Assembly (NCBI RefSeq): GCF_028858725.1 | Contig: NC_084769.1 | Span: forward strand, 12,959,501 to 13,023,500 | Origin: Colius striatus | Lineage: Eukaryota; Chordata; Aves; Coliiformes; Coliidae | Direction: 5' to 3' | Length of the DNA: 64,000 bases | Shown here: positions 23,701 through 38,700 of the stretch, one piece after another | Layout of the letters: every line of letters starts with the position of its first letter | How positions within the stretch are numbered: the stretch's first letter is position 1 | Program-made: the position numbers and the translations under genes | The notes under the pieces: model-generated | Databases searched by the model: none | What the model saw: only the letters and a program-made list of their open reading frames with translations | Told to the model about the DNA's origin: nothing

Positions 23701-26700
23701 AGTTCAGTAGAGGAGAGGCTGTTTATTCCAATTATAAGGGTTTTGTTTGGCATTGGTACAAACTCTCCCAGTGGCTTGAGCTCTGAGCTTCCCCTGTCCA
23801 TTTGCTGTGGTCGAAACTACACCTTTCAAAAGCACAATATGCATGTGGAAATCACATTAGAAAGCCACACAGAATCAACAGTTGGCTTCAGTAAAATTTC
23901 TGCTTTTGTAGCACATCCCAACTGTTGACAAAAGTTACAGGTAAACCTTAAGCTTTTGCAATAAAACTCATCTTTACAAAGTCCTTGTAAAAAGTGCCAC
24001 CAATTTCTCACATTTCTTTGGATTGACATCCACCAAAATAACTAATTAATAATTGAAATGCATTAAATACATGAATAATTTAAACCAAGTAGTCAAAAAG
24101 ACAGACCTGCAGTGATAAACTTAGCCTAAGCAAGAATAATTTCATTTTTATGAGCTGGAAAATCTGAAAGGTACATAAGGCCAGGCAGCTCCCACATCAT
24201 GAAAGCTGCCTCTGCACAATATTATCATTGCATCGGTTAAAGACAGAAGGAGCTTTATAAACCCCCTGGGAGCACTCAGATCTGGACTGCGTCTTGCCTC
24301 AGTCTTTGAACAGCATCACTGTGAAAAAACATGCTGAGTTTTAACCTCTTACAATGCCTACAGCCAGCTCCGTGTAGCTGTACCCGCATGTGCCATTGTG
24401 CCTACAGATGGTCTTTCTGCCTTCTCTGGACTTACTCCCTCTAGGTATGCTAACCTATGGCTCACAAACCCCCAGAGCCTCCTTCCGGGGATAGGGAAGA
24501 CCATATGGTAAGACATACGGTCCCCGTGAGGACTCCTTATGTCCTGGTTGTGTGCAAGTTGCTGGAGCGTGAGACTGAAGGCCAAGTGTCATAGACATCA
24601 CTGTGTCACAGCAACACCATTCTGTCAAGTGTTGCTCTGTGTATGAGAGGCAACGTGGAAAATAAACCAAAACCCAAACTCCCTCCTGTCATCAGCCTTA
24701 GGAAAGGGAAGCAATTTTAAAATGTTATGTTCTGTGAAGATAAAACATCAGAGGTCTTTAGTTTTAAAGCTTCAAGATGGAATTTCCATGAGTGAGAGAG
24801 GAGAGGAATCCAGTTGCCCTGGAAGTCCATGGGTGAAGGGACCCATCAACTCTAGGGAACCCCAGCCCCGATACCTTCCACTGAATTTCTGTTAAGATAA
24901 CACCTAAATTGAGAAAACTAAAAAGTACAGCTATGCTGGAGTATAAATGTTGAAAGAAAGGACACTCACAAAAATTACCAAGGAGAATCATTGTGGTGGG
25001 AAAGGACCTTTAAGATCATTGAGTCCAACCACTAACCTCACATTGACAAGCCCATCACTAAACTAAATCATACCCCTCAGCACCTCATCTATACGTCTCT
25101 TCAATATCTCCGGGGATGGTTACTCCACCATCTCCCTGGGCAGCCTGTTCCAATGTCTTAACAGCCCTCTCAGTAAAACAGTTCTTCCTAATGTCCAATC
25201 TAAACCTCTCCTGGCGTAACTTGAGCCCATTGCCTCAATTTCTGCTGTTTCTGCTGTACGTGCTCATTTCCTTGAGCATGTACAGGGCTCCTCTTATTTG
25301 TGCCATTCACACCTCAGCAGTCAAATATTTAAACTGTTATGTTTTAGACAATCATGAAGAACTTTTCTTGGTGACCTTGTTCTCAGGGAGTCATCTTCTG
25401 TGCTTCTGCCGTTTCAGCACTGTGGGGCTGGCCCTGTGGGACTGCCTGGTTCTCCACTACTTGTCCCACCACCCACACACAGGGAGGACCGAGAGGCAAA
25501 ATTAGCACTCGGCAGTAAAGGCAATTTCTTGCCCTGTATTTATTTAACCCATCTCATGCATGCCAGACCATAATTTTGACCCCTAAGCGGAGTGATTGAA
25601 TTGGTTTATTTCAGATGAGCTGCTAGGAGTCATGGGGAACCACATGTATCAATTTAGTATGTTAAATCTTGGGCATTGTAGGGATACAAGTTCTGGATGA
25701 GTTGACTTCAACAGAGATTAAAATAATGAATAGATTTTTTCATGATCTGAACTTGTAGCCCACTGCTTCAGCTCTTTGGAGCTGTTAGGTTGTTTTTGTA
25801 TTGTTTTTTTAAATCAGTCTTTCCTTCTCAACATGTCCCTAAAGAAAAGTTGTTCTGAAAGTGCTGAGTTTGTTCAAGGTTGCCAGCATTTCACTTTGAC
25901 AGTTTCAGTGGGGCATATAAATCTAAGCAGCAAAGGAGTAAACGGAAATCTTGGGTTAGTTTAGTTCTTGGAGTGGCACAGTTTCCTTTTTCTAGAATTC
26001 TGTTGATGAAAATAAGTTTTTAAACTCTCAAAAAATACCTACTGATTTGGTTACACTGCTGTTCTTGGCTTAAATCAAAAAGGAACCTGGTTTGCTATCT
26101 CTGACAATGTGCCACACTTCTTGGAAAGAATCCCATGCAGAAAGACTCTTAATCATGAAATTTATGTTCTCTACACTCTGGACATTATTTGTAAGGGTTT
26201 TTTATTGTTAGCCTAATTCTAAACAATTTGTCTACATTGCATTATTGCCTAAGCTACAAGTGAAAATTTCAAACACATGGCAATCTTTTACTTTTTTTTT
26301 ACATTTTATGTGCTAATGCACTGCTTAAATTTAGTGTAAGAATGTTCTCTCAGTGTTTGCAATAAAAATTTGACTCAGAAAACGCTACAAAGGACGTGTT
26401 AGTTCTTCATGTTGCCCATGCTGTGGGAGATGGTAAATGGGAGATGGTAAATAACACTTCATGTACCATAAATCTTTCCTCTACAGTTGTTTTTTTCTTT
26501 ACATAGGTGAAGATGTCAAACCATTCACTCCTGAGAAGACCAAGGAAATTGTGATGTCTCTACAGCAACCTGCAGTCTTCTATAATATGGTCGGCGACTG
26601 GCCAGCCCTGCGCTGGAATGCGGAATACCTTTCTGCAGTGTTGGGTGGAAAGAGAATACAGTTTAGGCTAGGTCTGAGGACAATGGATTTAGGTGAGACT

Positions 26701-29700
26701 GAGATGGACAGTATTACATATCACAAGTCTCTTTTTAAGGTTCTGCAGTCCTCTGCCTCACCATTATCACTCTTCACTCATATGTATTGCGTTTCGCTGC
26801 AGGCTTTGTTTTTAGGAAATGGGATTTGGCCAGCAAATTTCTCTTTCTTGTGTGTTTATTCTTAGTATGAAGTCTGGTGGGTAACACTAACGTATAAGAA
26901 TTGAGGATCTTAATTTTCTTTCCTTGCTTTGTAGTGTTTGTGTTTGGTCCTGTTTTTATACATGATTCAGTTGTTCATGTGAGCCAAGCTTCCATATCAA
27001 CAAACCTGAATGCATTAAAGAATTAGCCAGTCTATCTGGGGTTTTTAATCTGTAAAATGGTGATAGTTCTCACCTTCCTCCAGAGATTTTGTAAGACTGG
27101 TGGTTTTCAGTATTTAAAGATCCTGTGATGAAAGACGCAGCAGAAGTATAAAGCATTAAGAAAGTCACTTGATACTAGTACAATAATTTCACCGCTAACC
27201 CTCCAAATTATCTCAAACATCTGGGAATGTGCCATGGGAGAAAGACAATTTTTCCACTTGATACTAAATAGTACAACTTTAATTCTATCAGTTGCCACAC
27301 AATACTTGTCAGTCTATCCATGGACAGAGTTTCAAACCAAAGAGGCAAGACAGAGGAAGCTTGCTCCAAGGTGGCAATCTGCTAGCCACTTCAGAGGCTA
27401 TGCATTGATTTATTCATGCCCTGTACATCCTTTGCCCTCACCACCATGTACCAAAACACATTTTGCTGTGCACTTTATCCCTTTTGCCTAAAATATCTTG
27501 TCTCCCTTCACTCTGTTTCCTTAGGCCAGATGGACACAGTTAATGAAAAATGTTCAATATAAGTCATGTGTTTTTAGACTCCATCTAGCTGTTCTTTCTG
27601 TATTCTTGTAACCTTCTTCAGCTGGACTACCTCTTTCTTGGAAGGTAGGCTCTGCACAAAGGCTCCAGGTGAAGATCTGCTTGTTCCTATGGAACTGGTA
27701 GGATTACATCACATCATCTTACTTAACAACACAGTGTGAAATTTGCTTTCTTCACAGCATCGTGACCATATTATTTCATGTTCATTTTTTGCAAGAGCAA
27801 CGATGAAACAGAAGTGTTAGAGGGAAAATATTTTGGCATGTTAGGATTTCAAAACATTTTACCAGCATAGATTAATGATTCCTATGCCATTCCTGGGAGA
27901 AGAGATGTAATTTATTCGCTTTCTACAGATGGGATAACTGAGGTGTAGAATTAACACGTTGTTACACATCTTAACAGTAAGATCTCTATAGTTAAATGAG
28001 GTATCAGGCAGTTCTTGCACTATATGTAGAAGGTATCTCATTGGCAGTAGCAAAGATGTTGTGTATATACAACATTTTCCTTGGTACCTTGTTAATATAT
28101 CTCAGTTGTAATACACAGGGCTTACCAGGTGAAAGGATAGTTTTGATCCTAGTCTCCACTAATTAGTAGGCACTTTTTGAGAGCCAAATGAGCATGTCAA
28201 CTGGGAAAGCTTCCGATGGGATTGATGGAGTGTTATGTAGCTAAGTGATGGATTAATGCTACCAACCAAGTAGAGAAGAGTAATCACTTAAAAATAACTT
28301 GTAGTCACTAGGGATATAGAGTGAATTTAAACTTAAATTCTTGTCTTGGAGTTGCATATATCTCTATTTTGCTTTTTCCTAAAGGCATTGATCCCTAGGC
28401 AGCAATCAGTTTGTCTCCAGGGACCTCCATTATTTGCTAATGTGAGCTAGAAATGTCTTCAAGAAGATGAGTAGAGGCTTTGGGGGTTATATTGTAACTG
28501 AATGAGACCTGTGATGCTATAAAAAATTTGCACTGCAAGGATATATTAGTGAAGCCATTAGCCAAGCTGTCTCAGAGTCTGAAATAATGTGTTTCATGTG
28601 CCACTGTCATTTGGAAGATGGTTGATCTCACTCATTCATGCTTAACGTTGTTTTTCAGTAAGGACCTCTTTCTTATCATTGTTCATGTTAATATCTCAGA
28701 TGAAATGGAAGCAGTGATGTGATTAGAGAAAGCAACAGGAACGTGCAACCTCCCATGGGTACAATAGATGAGTGACCTAAAGATTAGACAGTACTACTCC
28801 TGCTACTGAGTTGAGAACTTGTACAAGAAACTGTTCTGCTGCTTGTGGGTGGTGCATTTTTAGTGTCACTCAGATATGGCTGCTTCAGAGTTTCTGTGAT
28901 TATTTAAGCTTCTACATTCATCTGGAAGATCCAAAATGATGTGAGAACTCGTACTGTGACAGCTTCTCATTTTTAGTGCCATAGCTGCAGCCTGGGTGGG
29001 AATTCCCAAATTGAAGATTCCTTAATATAAAAATGTAAGAACTGCAAATGGGGCATCTTGGTTGGAGCTGATTGGATTTTATATTTGCTTTTCTTGGTAG
29101 TTTGGAATTTCTTGAGGCATATGGAAGTGGAGGGCACATTTGAAACATGGAAAACATGGGAGCTAGCAGTATTGTTGGTGTGAATTATTTGTACCTACCT
29201 AAGTTTGTGTGTTTGATAGTATTCTGTCTGGTTACAGGAGTTAAACAGTATGTGTCCATACTAAGGGGGAAAAATATACTCAGAGGATTAAACATTAACA
29301 GAGATAAAATACCTCCAGAGAGAGTACAAGTGTTCATTACAAGAACGATGAAGGTTCTATTAGTCTTGAAATCCCTACCCACATAGTTCAAGCCACACTA
29401 AAAGATTCGGTTTTCTGAAGTGGGATAAAGGGTGGGCAGCAGCTACAGAAGTTGAGTTTCTGACAGAGAAAATGCAGCATTGTAGACCACCTATGTGATG
29501 GCTACCTAAAGCGTGCCAGCAAATACAAATAGGGAGAAGAAGAAAGCTTACACAAAACTGACTTCTGTGCACAGACACTACTTGATTTGACCATTTTCTT
29601 TGATTGTGTAGTATAATAAATAAACAATGAGTTCATTGTGAAGAAGCTGGAGAGAGCAAGAGGTGGTCATGCTGATGAGTTACGAATCACAAGATCTCTG

Positions 29701-32700
29701 GAGGAAATTTCTCTTAGAGATTATGGATAGAGCTGGTGCTGTCAGATATAGAGGTAGATAGAAAAGGGCTTCAGCTTGAACATCTGCCCAAGAGGTTTTA
29801 CCACTAAGCATGGCAAAAGAATTCAAGCCTCTGAGATTTGATGTAGAGGAGGACTACAAAGGTGGCTATAGACCCATCAACTGAATAGAAGGCTGAAAAT
29901 ACAGTACAAAAATATACAAAGAATATAGTACAAATACTGTAAGCTGAATAAATGTCATATAAAGCTGAGGTTTGAGGTAGTTATTGCAGTTGGATGTGGA
30001 TGGCCAATTTGTTGCTTTGTGAGTGTGCCTGTGCTTTGTTACAGCATTAAATGGCTATTCCTTGCTCGGATTATTCATTTAAATAATTTTAATTCCCTAG
30101 ATACTGTGAATAGACATTTGGTTTTCTTTTAAGTTTAAAGAAATGAAGGAGACATTTCACTTGTGTTCTTGCTGGAGCTTTATAGTATTTTCTAAGGCTA
30201 CTGTCCTTTTTTTTTCTTCCTTTCCTTTTGTATATGTTGCAAACACTATCTTTCTGAGTAGAACAGAATTTGGCATCTGTTGGGACCAAACCTTAGCTAA
30301 GGAGGGGAGCTGCTTCCTCCAAAAAGCACTTCCCTCTCCATCCTTCCAGTTTCTGTGGCATTAGATAGAAGAGCAGAGGACTGTCATGCCTCCAGGTACC
30401 ATGTCATCAGACAGCACTGGTAGCTTACTTTAGACTTAAAGTGTCTTAATCTATAATTTACAAATTACAAAACACCTTCAGCTTTTAGTCATTAGGTATT
30501 AGCAAACTGCTCAATAGCATTGATGCTTTCAGCTGCCCATTGCTAACATTTTCACCTAGTTGCAGTCTACAAATCCATCTAAGCAATGTCTAGATTGCCC
30601 AGACACTTTTTATTACTATTTATTTTTCCATGAGCACCCATGGTACTGAACAAGTTATAAAGTATAACTAGTTATAAATTAAACCAAGAACCCTGCTCTG
30701 AGGAGACTGTATCCCAGAAGATAGTCTTACCTTGCATAGTTGGATTTTCTAAAGTGTAGCTGAGAGTGAGATCTAGTGTGTTCTAGAAAAAGCATATTTC
30801 TTGCCTTTGAAACACTTGCTCTTGAGTTATCATGGAAAATAGGCATTGTCCTGAGCACTCTTTGTTCTCATCAAAATAATACAGGTATTGAGCCACCTGC
30901 AGTAGTGCTTATTTCTTTTATCTAAATTTTCCATCAAGCCATCTTTTGGCAAAATGATGAGCATTGTATTAATGAGTGGGGATCAGTAGGGAGCATGGGA
31001 CTGCAACACAGACAGGGAATCAGATATAAGGAGGGGTTGTTATTGCAGGTGATTCATATGTCTTGTATGCAGTTCTTAGGTAGGAAGCCCTTCTATTACA
31101 CAGACCCATGTGATGGATCGCTGAATAGTGACTCTTAGCTTACATTTTTAGGTAATGAATTTGATAGTGAGGGGAAAGAAAGCCGGTACCTAGGCTACTA
31201 CAATGGAAAATGGCAAAATGATAGTGATAAAGGTTTGTAAAAGCTGTTGTCCCACCTAAAGGGAGTGAGAACAAATGTGTGAGACTCTATGGGAATTGCT
31301 GTGATAACAAAATGAGAGTGGTAGAGAATGAAGAGCTGCTCCTGCACAACAGTGAAAGGATCCCATTTCTGAGCAGCTTAATGTGAGTTACACAAGGTTA
31401 AATTGCAGCTCTGTCACTGTCATTCATGCAGGCTGCAGTAATTTTTTTCACAGTAGTATAGTACAGTGCTTTATATTTTTTTAACATTGGATAAGTCTCT
31501 TTGAAGCTGGCACAAATAGGGGCTGTGGGAAATGAAGATCTCTGATTAACCACAATTAAAGTATGCTGTGATGTGGGTTATCTTGTAGGCCTTCCAAGTA
31601 ACCCAACCAAGAGCTGAAAGGCTTTATCAGTCAGCCTGACCAAAGCATGATGTGAGCAAAACACTGCTGGTAAATACTCTTTCTGTCTGCCAAGGAACAC
31701 CACAACCTGCTTTTGTCAGTTCCATGTGAAAAATCAGGGCACACAGCATTTTTGATGGATCATTGGCACACATGTGGCTCCATAATTTGCTTCACATGCA
31801 TTATAGTGCTGATTTGGTTATTGCTTTAGGGAAAGATGAACATGTTCAGCTACAAAAATTCACGGAGACAAAGTAAAGAGTACACAAATAGTTGTGTGTA
31901 TATTTGCAGCTCACACTTAAGGAGGAAGATGAAGGAAAGATGAAGCTCTCAGTTGTTCAGGGAACTTGGGCATATTGAGTTGCTGTGTTGAAGGATGCCT
32001 TGCATATGAACAACAGCAACTATTGGTGTGCTTTTACCTCACAGCAAGTTTGAAGTAACAGCTGTTCACTTAAACCTTAATGAAAAACCAATAGCCTCAG
32101 ACTTTAATAAGTTAGATGATGAGAACCAGAGTCAAGCCACCTAGTCCTCCTTCATGTCTCATGTTGCATTTAACCAGAGCTGAGAGAGAAAAACTGAGTG
32201 TTATTTATGCTGTTTTGGTGCTCCTGCAATACTTGGCTTTTCTTTTGTTGATTTTAGTTCCCCAGTTTGAAACCAGGTGTAGCTATGTGAAAGCTACACT
32301 TGAAGAGTTTTTGGCTTGGAGTTGTGGGCAGCCTTCTTGTCTCTCTGGACCATTCAGTTGTTACGAGCACTCCAGATACTGGGCTTACGCTGACTACAAA
32401 TACATTGCCAAGATATTTGAAGATAAGCCAGAAATTTTCCAGGTAAAACATTTACATTATTTCTTCCTAGTTTAATAATTGCAAATTACCTAGTGTAGGT
32501 TCTGAAACCTCTACTGCCATCCCCTCTCTGCCCCTTTAGCTATTTCAAGCTTTGAAATGAAAGCTACTGGCCATCAGGCTAACAGGGAAGCTAGTACCAA
32601 GTGGTAGCCATCTAAAGTTCTGCCTCCTGTTACATGCTTAAAAACAACACAAGTGACAAAACCAACTGCCACAGTGGCTGCACTCCCCTTCCCATTTTGC

Positions 32701-35700
32701 CCAGTGTTATTTTGTGACTGAGCTGGTTGTGGGGGGCACTGAGCCACGTGTGTGGCCTCTGCAGCTGAACACCTTCCCTGCACCTCTGCTGAAGGTATGA
32801 GAATGAGGTGGGAAGAGGATGTGGAGATGACAGGTGCCAGCAGGCCTGGCATGCTGCAAACCTGAGACCCTGCTGCTGTCCTAGATCCACCTTGTACTCA
32901 AAAGGCACCTAAATTAACAGCTCCACTCTGGAGAGAGGATTTGATGGCATGAATTCACTTGTAGCAACGCAGCTGTAACACGGTTTCTCTCTGTGTTTTG
33001 CCTTGTGGCTCATTTTCTCATAGCACAGTTCCTTCCCTTAACATATTCACATCATCTGTTTGTGAGAAGAAAAGATTCTGAGTTTGCAGGATTCTTGTAC
33101 CTTGATTGTCTGTGGAGGCAGTAAAATACAGGAAGCAACCTGTCCATGGAAGAACATAAGCTATGATGATTTTCAAAAGCAGGTATTGGGACACCTAACT
33201 GAGGTATTTTCTTTCACTTTCTCCATGTCTATCTCCTATTTCAATGTATTGATTCATCTACATTCTCCTTGCAAACTGTCAGAGAACAAAACTGAGGACA
33301 GCTATACAAAAGGAATATTTTTTCAAAAGATATAAAGAAAGAATAGTAAAGTGAAGCCTTATTAATTTCTATACTTTGGAATGTGAAGGTGAAACCATAA
33401 TTCCCTGCAAACACTGTGTCAGTGGGATGACAGTGAGTACAAACTGATAAGCCCCTTCCAATAATTATATCCTCAGAATTTCCCATGCTCCTTAAATGTA
33501 TTTTGGGTTTTAGTATCAGTAAAATTAGTATTTTTCAGTACTCAGTCTTTTTTTCAGAGTGTCTCCTTCCCTGTTGTTCTGTGGTTTGGAAGGTAAAGTT
33601 TGGGCATAGAGACCATCTTACCTTTCTTTCCCCTCTCCCTTCCTAAGCACACTGGAACACAACCAGGATCACATATACTTGGACTGTATGACACTGACAA
33701 CTGCATTGTGTTGTTTCAACTAAGTTGGTACCTCCAGGGATGTTTCTGGTTTCCCCAGATCTCTGAGTGACTTCCTCTATCTGTGGAAAGTCTTTGTGGT
33801 CTTGGTCTTCTCTGTTTTAGCCTCAACAGACAGCGTTTCCTGATGTTTTATGGCACAAGATAATAGCAGCTCAGAAGATCCGAGTAGCCTGCTGCTTCAT
33901 GCGGTCAATAAAAAAAACACTTGGCAGAAACAACCCTTTTCCTTCCTCCTTCTTCCCCTTCCCTCCATTGAAGAACAAAATTGAGGCTCCAGGAATTGTG
34001 TCTCTGTGCAGGTGTCACGCCACGACCTCTTCACCTGACCTATAACAAGCAACAGATTGTTCTGCAGTTTTTAGAACAGACACACGTAATGGTTGTGCTG
34101 TGCAGTTGTGTTGGTTTTTTTTAAAGCAGAATCTGGGAGGGAAAAAAAAATCAATGGTGTTATGCAAGCAAATATGGCGTGTGTCATCTGCCAGTTTCAC
34201 AGGCATGGGAGTGAAATGCATCAGTTCCAGGCTCACGTGGCTTTCAAAACACCGCTACACAATTCATACCAGCGAGAAGAGGTCTTTGTAGAAATTCGCA
34301 TCCTTCCTCGTGTGAATTTGATGATAACCCCTTTTTTTTTCTTTTTAGATTTTATTTAGATTTACATAAGGTGATTTGAAGGGGAGAAGAAGGCCAAGTG
34401 CACTGTTATTTATAATGATTAATAGGGCCATTTAGAAGTTGTTTGAAATTTAGATTGCACTGTTTATCATTTACAGTTGTGTGGGCTAAGGTAATGATTC
34501 CATTATTCTAATCTATGAGCAGTATCTAGCAACTTACATTTTTTTGTTCAGCTGATATTTCATTACAGATTTTGAGGTATAAATCAGAAGCAAGATATAT
34601 GCATGAAGTTTAAATAGAAATGAGACCTTTTAAAGTGGCATACGGGTAGAGATTATCTTCATTATAAGCAGCAAATGGAATAAATATAATTCACAAGTAA
34701 TGTGCCATCTGTTATGGTTGGAACACCTTTTAGTGCATTTCTTCTTACAGTGACTTTTTATTGTAGAGAAGGAGCCCACTGTGACAAGATCTCGGTAATC
34801 CCAAGTTCCTTTTCAGTTCATTGGTTAAAAACTATTTTACCCATAATTACTTAACTATTTACTACAGCTGCAGCATTTTCAAAAAGTTCTTTTAAATCTA
34901 GTATTGATTGTGTGTGCTTTCTTTCCACTTAAATTGTAACAAAATACAAAAACTATTTAGGTGTGAGATTAAAGTGCAGAGATGGTGTTACGCTTATCTT
35001 TATCCCCGAAATAGTCGTATTGGATTTTAAATTTTATGGCTGCTGAAATCCATAGGAGCAACTTTTTTCTTTCTGATTTTTTGCTGCCTTTGACAAATGT
35101 TTATATTACACTTCAGCTTTTCTTCTCTTTTTTTTTTTTTCTTCCAAATGGTATCTTTAAAATCAATAACTCTGAAATGTAAAATCTGTAGCAACATCTA
35201 ATTTTTGGGAAGGCTATCGCTCATTTTGAGGGTTTCCTGATACAGAGCCATGGTGAAGTCATCCTTATAATAATGTCTTGCTGCGGTTTTCCTCGTCCAT
35301 GGATCTTAAAAAAGGATAGTCATCCACCTCTCTGCAAGCAGCTACCTTACATACCTAAATTAGGAGGGCAGACTCCTATTTTCTCTCTATAGACAGCAGA
35401 AAGAGAGAGACTTTTCCAAGGTGTGATTGAGAGAGCTTTGACAAAGCAGGAGCCAAGCTTAAATTAGGTTCCTAAAGTTAGGTGATGTGAACGACCCTGA
35501 AGTGCTTATTGAAATGTAACAAACACTGTTATCTTACTTTTCAAGATGGGAAAAATAAAGCTCATAGATTAAGTGATTTTCCTGAGACCATCAGGAAGAC
35601 AAGAACTGAATCTCTGATTCCTAAGGCTCAGTCTGGGGCTCCAGCCAAAAGGCACCAGTGTCTCTGGCCAGTATACTTCAAGTGCCTTCCAATAAACAGA

Positions 35701-38700
35701 TGATCAAACCCTGCAGGTGACAGGGTGAGCTACAGAAACATGGCAAAGCTTTATCCAAGCTATACAGAGCAATCCTGACAAACACTTGAACTATCTGCAG
35801 AACACATCACTATCCCTCATTCCAGCTGTCATCGCCAAGGAATTGCTTGTGGAAGGATCAGTGGACTGGAAAGCTCCAGGATAATGTTGATAACACATAC
35901 ATACCTATTCTGCCCTTTCTTGCCATATAATCAAAGTGCTTTAAGTTCACTGCCTATGCACTTGCAAAGGTGGGAGAAGAACCTATCTATTAAATAACAA
36001 GAAACCCAGCTTACCACTGAGTCAGAAATGAGGGAAAGTCTATGTTTCCAGAATACATGGAGGAAGGTCAGCAAGGAGCAAAGAGAGCAAATATGCCACA
36101 TAGACCATCAATTTGGTTTGAAAAGGGAATACCGATATTTTCTTTCTTCCTTTCATTCTCTTTCTAAATGACATTTATCAGGTTTTTTTTAAAGAAGTCC
36201 TGAGCTTGGGTAGATGCTTAAGAGTGGGGAAAAGGGTAAAAAAGTGTGTTTGAAATGAAGGAAGGGAAGCCAGGTGTGGCCACAAAGCAGTTGGCAGTCC
36301 TTCTCTGGAGCAAACAGGTAACTGGCTTGATATGAAAGAGTGGGGTGAGACAGAGATCTGGGAGGCTGTGTAGTCAGACAGAGAAACAAGAAAGTGAGTA
36401 GAAGAAAAGCTACTAGAGAGGACAATTTTAGAGGAAAGGGGCACAGGCCATGCATGTAGGAACCCCACCAAGGAGCAGCAGCTGCAGTGGATACAGAGCA
36501 ACTGAGCAGTCAAGAGACTCAGAGAACTGCGGGTAGGATGTGAATCAGTTCAACAAGTAACATACATAACCTTTCCATTTCTGCAGGATATCAGATGGTC
36601 TGACTTTGGTTTTCCTGGAAGAAGTGGAAAAGAGAGCACCCTGTGGATTGGTTCTGAAGGAGCAAACACCCCCTGCCATTTGGACTCCTATGGCTGCAAC
36701 TTAGTGGTGCAAGTACAAGGAAGGTAACAAGCGCATACACATACAACAAATACAGAAGCAAGTTATGCTGTGCTGTAAATTTAGTTCTGGACTCTGGAGT
36801 ATTAATTCTAGGCCATGATTATTTTAGATTTCTGAGCTCTCGAGGTTTGATGAGCATCATAACTGTTCTATAGGACATAGCAGAACTGCAGGGGATTGGA
36901 GTTTGACTGGGGGATTGAAGTAACGCAGTTTTATTTTCCTCTGTTTGGGGAAGATCTTTCCTGCTCCATGGGTTATGTGGTTCAGTAATAAACATTTTAA
37001 TCTTCTTGCAGTTATGAATTTACAAATTTGGAATTAGGAGATAAAGAGTTAAAAATAAAAAGCCCAGAAATAAACTACTTTAGACTTGTAGGACGTCCTC
37101 TGTGCAAGAGCCTCTAATAGCCTGCTGGAATTAATTTGAAAGGGGAACATCAGGATGGGAGCAGCCAGCTGTGAGCAAAGTTGAAAGGGACACTTGAGGC
37201 TCCAGACTAATTTTGGAGCATGTGATTTGTTGCTATATCTTTCTGCCTATTTGCATGCTCTCTCTCTCTCCTTTTTCCCCCTCTTCTTTTTTTTTTCCCT
37301 CCTTTCCTTGAATATTGGCCTCAGGGGCTTTTTGTTATCTATTATTGCTAGGGTTATGCTAGAATGACAAAACAAGTTGCATGCATTATTTTTTTAGGTT
37401 TGATAATATTTAGTGGAAGGAATAATTTGCCAGTGGGATTTTAATGTGATTAATTACTCTGACATTTTATAGACCAGTAAAATCATGGTGCAGGATTTGG
37501 AGCCAGACAAACTGGCTTCTGTACTGGGCAGTGCCACAGGTTGACTGGCTTTAAAGCCTCAGGCAAATTAATTTCTCATCATCTTCTCTGTAAGAAGGAT
37601 AAGACTCTGTTTAGCTCTCAAGCAGGTTTTCACTCATGTTTATAAACAGCCTTGAGATCCTTGGGTGAATGTGCATCAGACACACTCTGGAATCCCTCCT
37701 CAGCACTGCACTTTGTTGCAGCCCATCCTGTAAACTTTGCATCACGTCAGTAAGCATTATTTGTTGAAGTCCAGACACTTAAGAGTATTCAGAAGCCAGA
37801 AGTCTCATTGAAAACCATCCAACTTATATGCCTAAATATCTTCTAAGGGTACACCTAAATAAAGCACAGTAGTCTAGCAGACCTGGTAACCTGCCCTGCC
37901 TCTTTGATCTCTACCTTCAGGTGTTGAACTCGAGCCAGATTTCCAGCATCATGTAGCAATTTTGCCTACCTTCCCAGAACACTTCCCCCTCCTCCTCTCT
38001 TGGAACAAAACCCTTGCACTTCTCAGGGAAAGAAGCAGCCTAGAGCCTTTGCACGGCCTGAAAAGACAAAAGTTGTTTTCCTCTTTAGAGCAAAGCCTAT
38101 AAATACATTGCAAACTTGCACAAGCGAGTGAATCCTGTGCTGCTTCAGAGCGGAAAGATTCCCTTTTGAGACACACAAACAAGACAGGCTTTGTAACAGA
38201 ATATAAGATTATGCTAAACTTAAATAGATTTGCCTTTGCAGGCAAGCCAGGGACGACTCTTCAGCCCTTTGTTGCTATCTTGAATTTCCTCCTGGCATCC
38301 CTTGCGCTTCTTAGTTTTTTTGCTTCATGATATTGCCTTGTCATAAGCCTGCAGGATCAACCGATGAGCCTCCTAACCTAGTTATTCTCTGCCCCTTCAG
38401 AAGCTCTAGTTTGGAGGGCAAAATAAAGTTGCAATAAGGCTTGAGTTAGAGGAGAACTGGTTTTTGTGCTTGTATCCAGCAGCAGCTGTGGTAGTTACCA
38501 AGAAATGTCAGCGGCCGATGGCACTTCCATCTGTGCCGATCTCTGCAGTTCTGGCTATCCTGCTCTTCTTGTCTGTTCTGGTTTTATGCCATTTGGCTGC
38601 TTTTCTCCCATTTTCAAATCTGTGACTTAGAACTGACAACCAGAAGGAGAAGGCAAAAAGAACTGAGTACCAAGGAAAGGGACAAAAAGAAAAGATCGTG

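Larger units (their letters stand above)
14726..26506 (+). other. HSPBAP1: HSPBAP1 intron 1 (11.8 kb)
   Basis: The first ~340 bases are still CpG island; the rest is AT-rich. It holds three CR1 fragments (17803-18582 forward, 18931-19013 reverse, 24984-25295 reverse) and short tandem duplications at 22185-22223 and 26424-26451. I find no other coding exon or RNA gene in it. Confidence 0.85.

Noticed and set aside
26693..26865. Read-through of HSPBAP1 exon 2 into intron 2 as an alternative C-terminus (57 extra codons).
   Set aside because: The added residues have no conservation I recognise. Only an ATTAAA (about 27013-27018) lies downstream, with no clear evidence for intronic polyadenylation.
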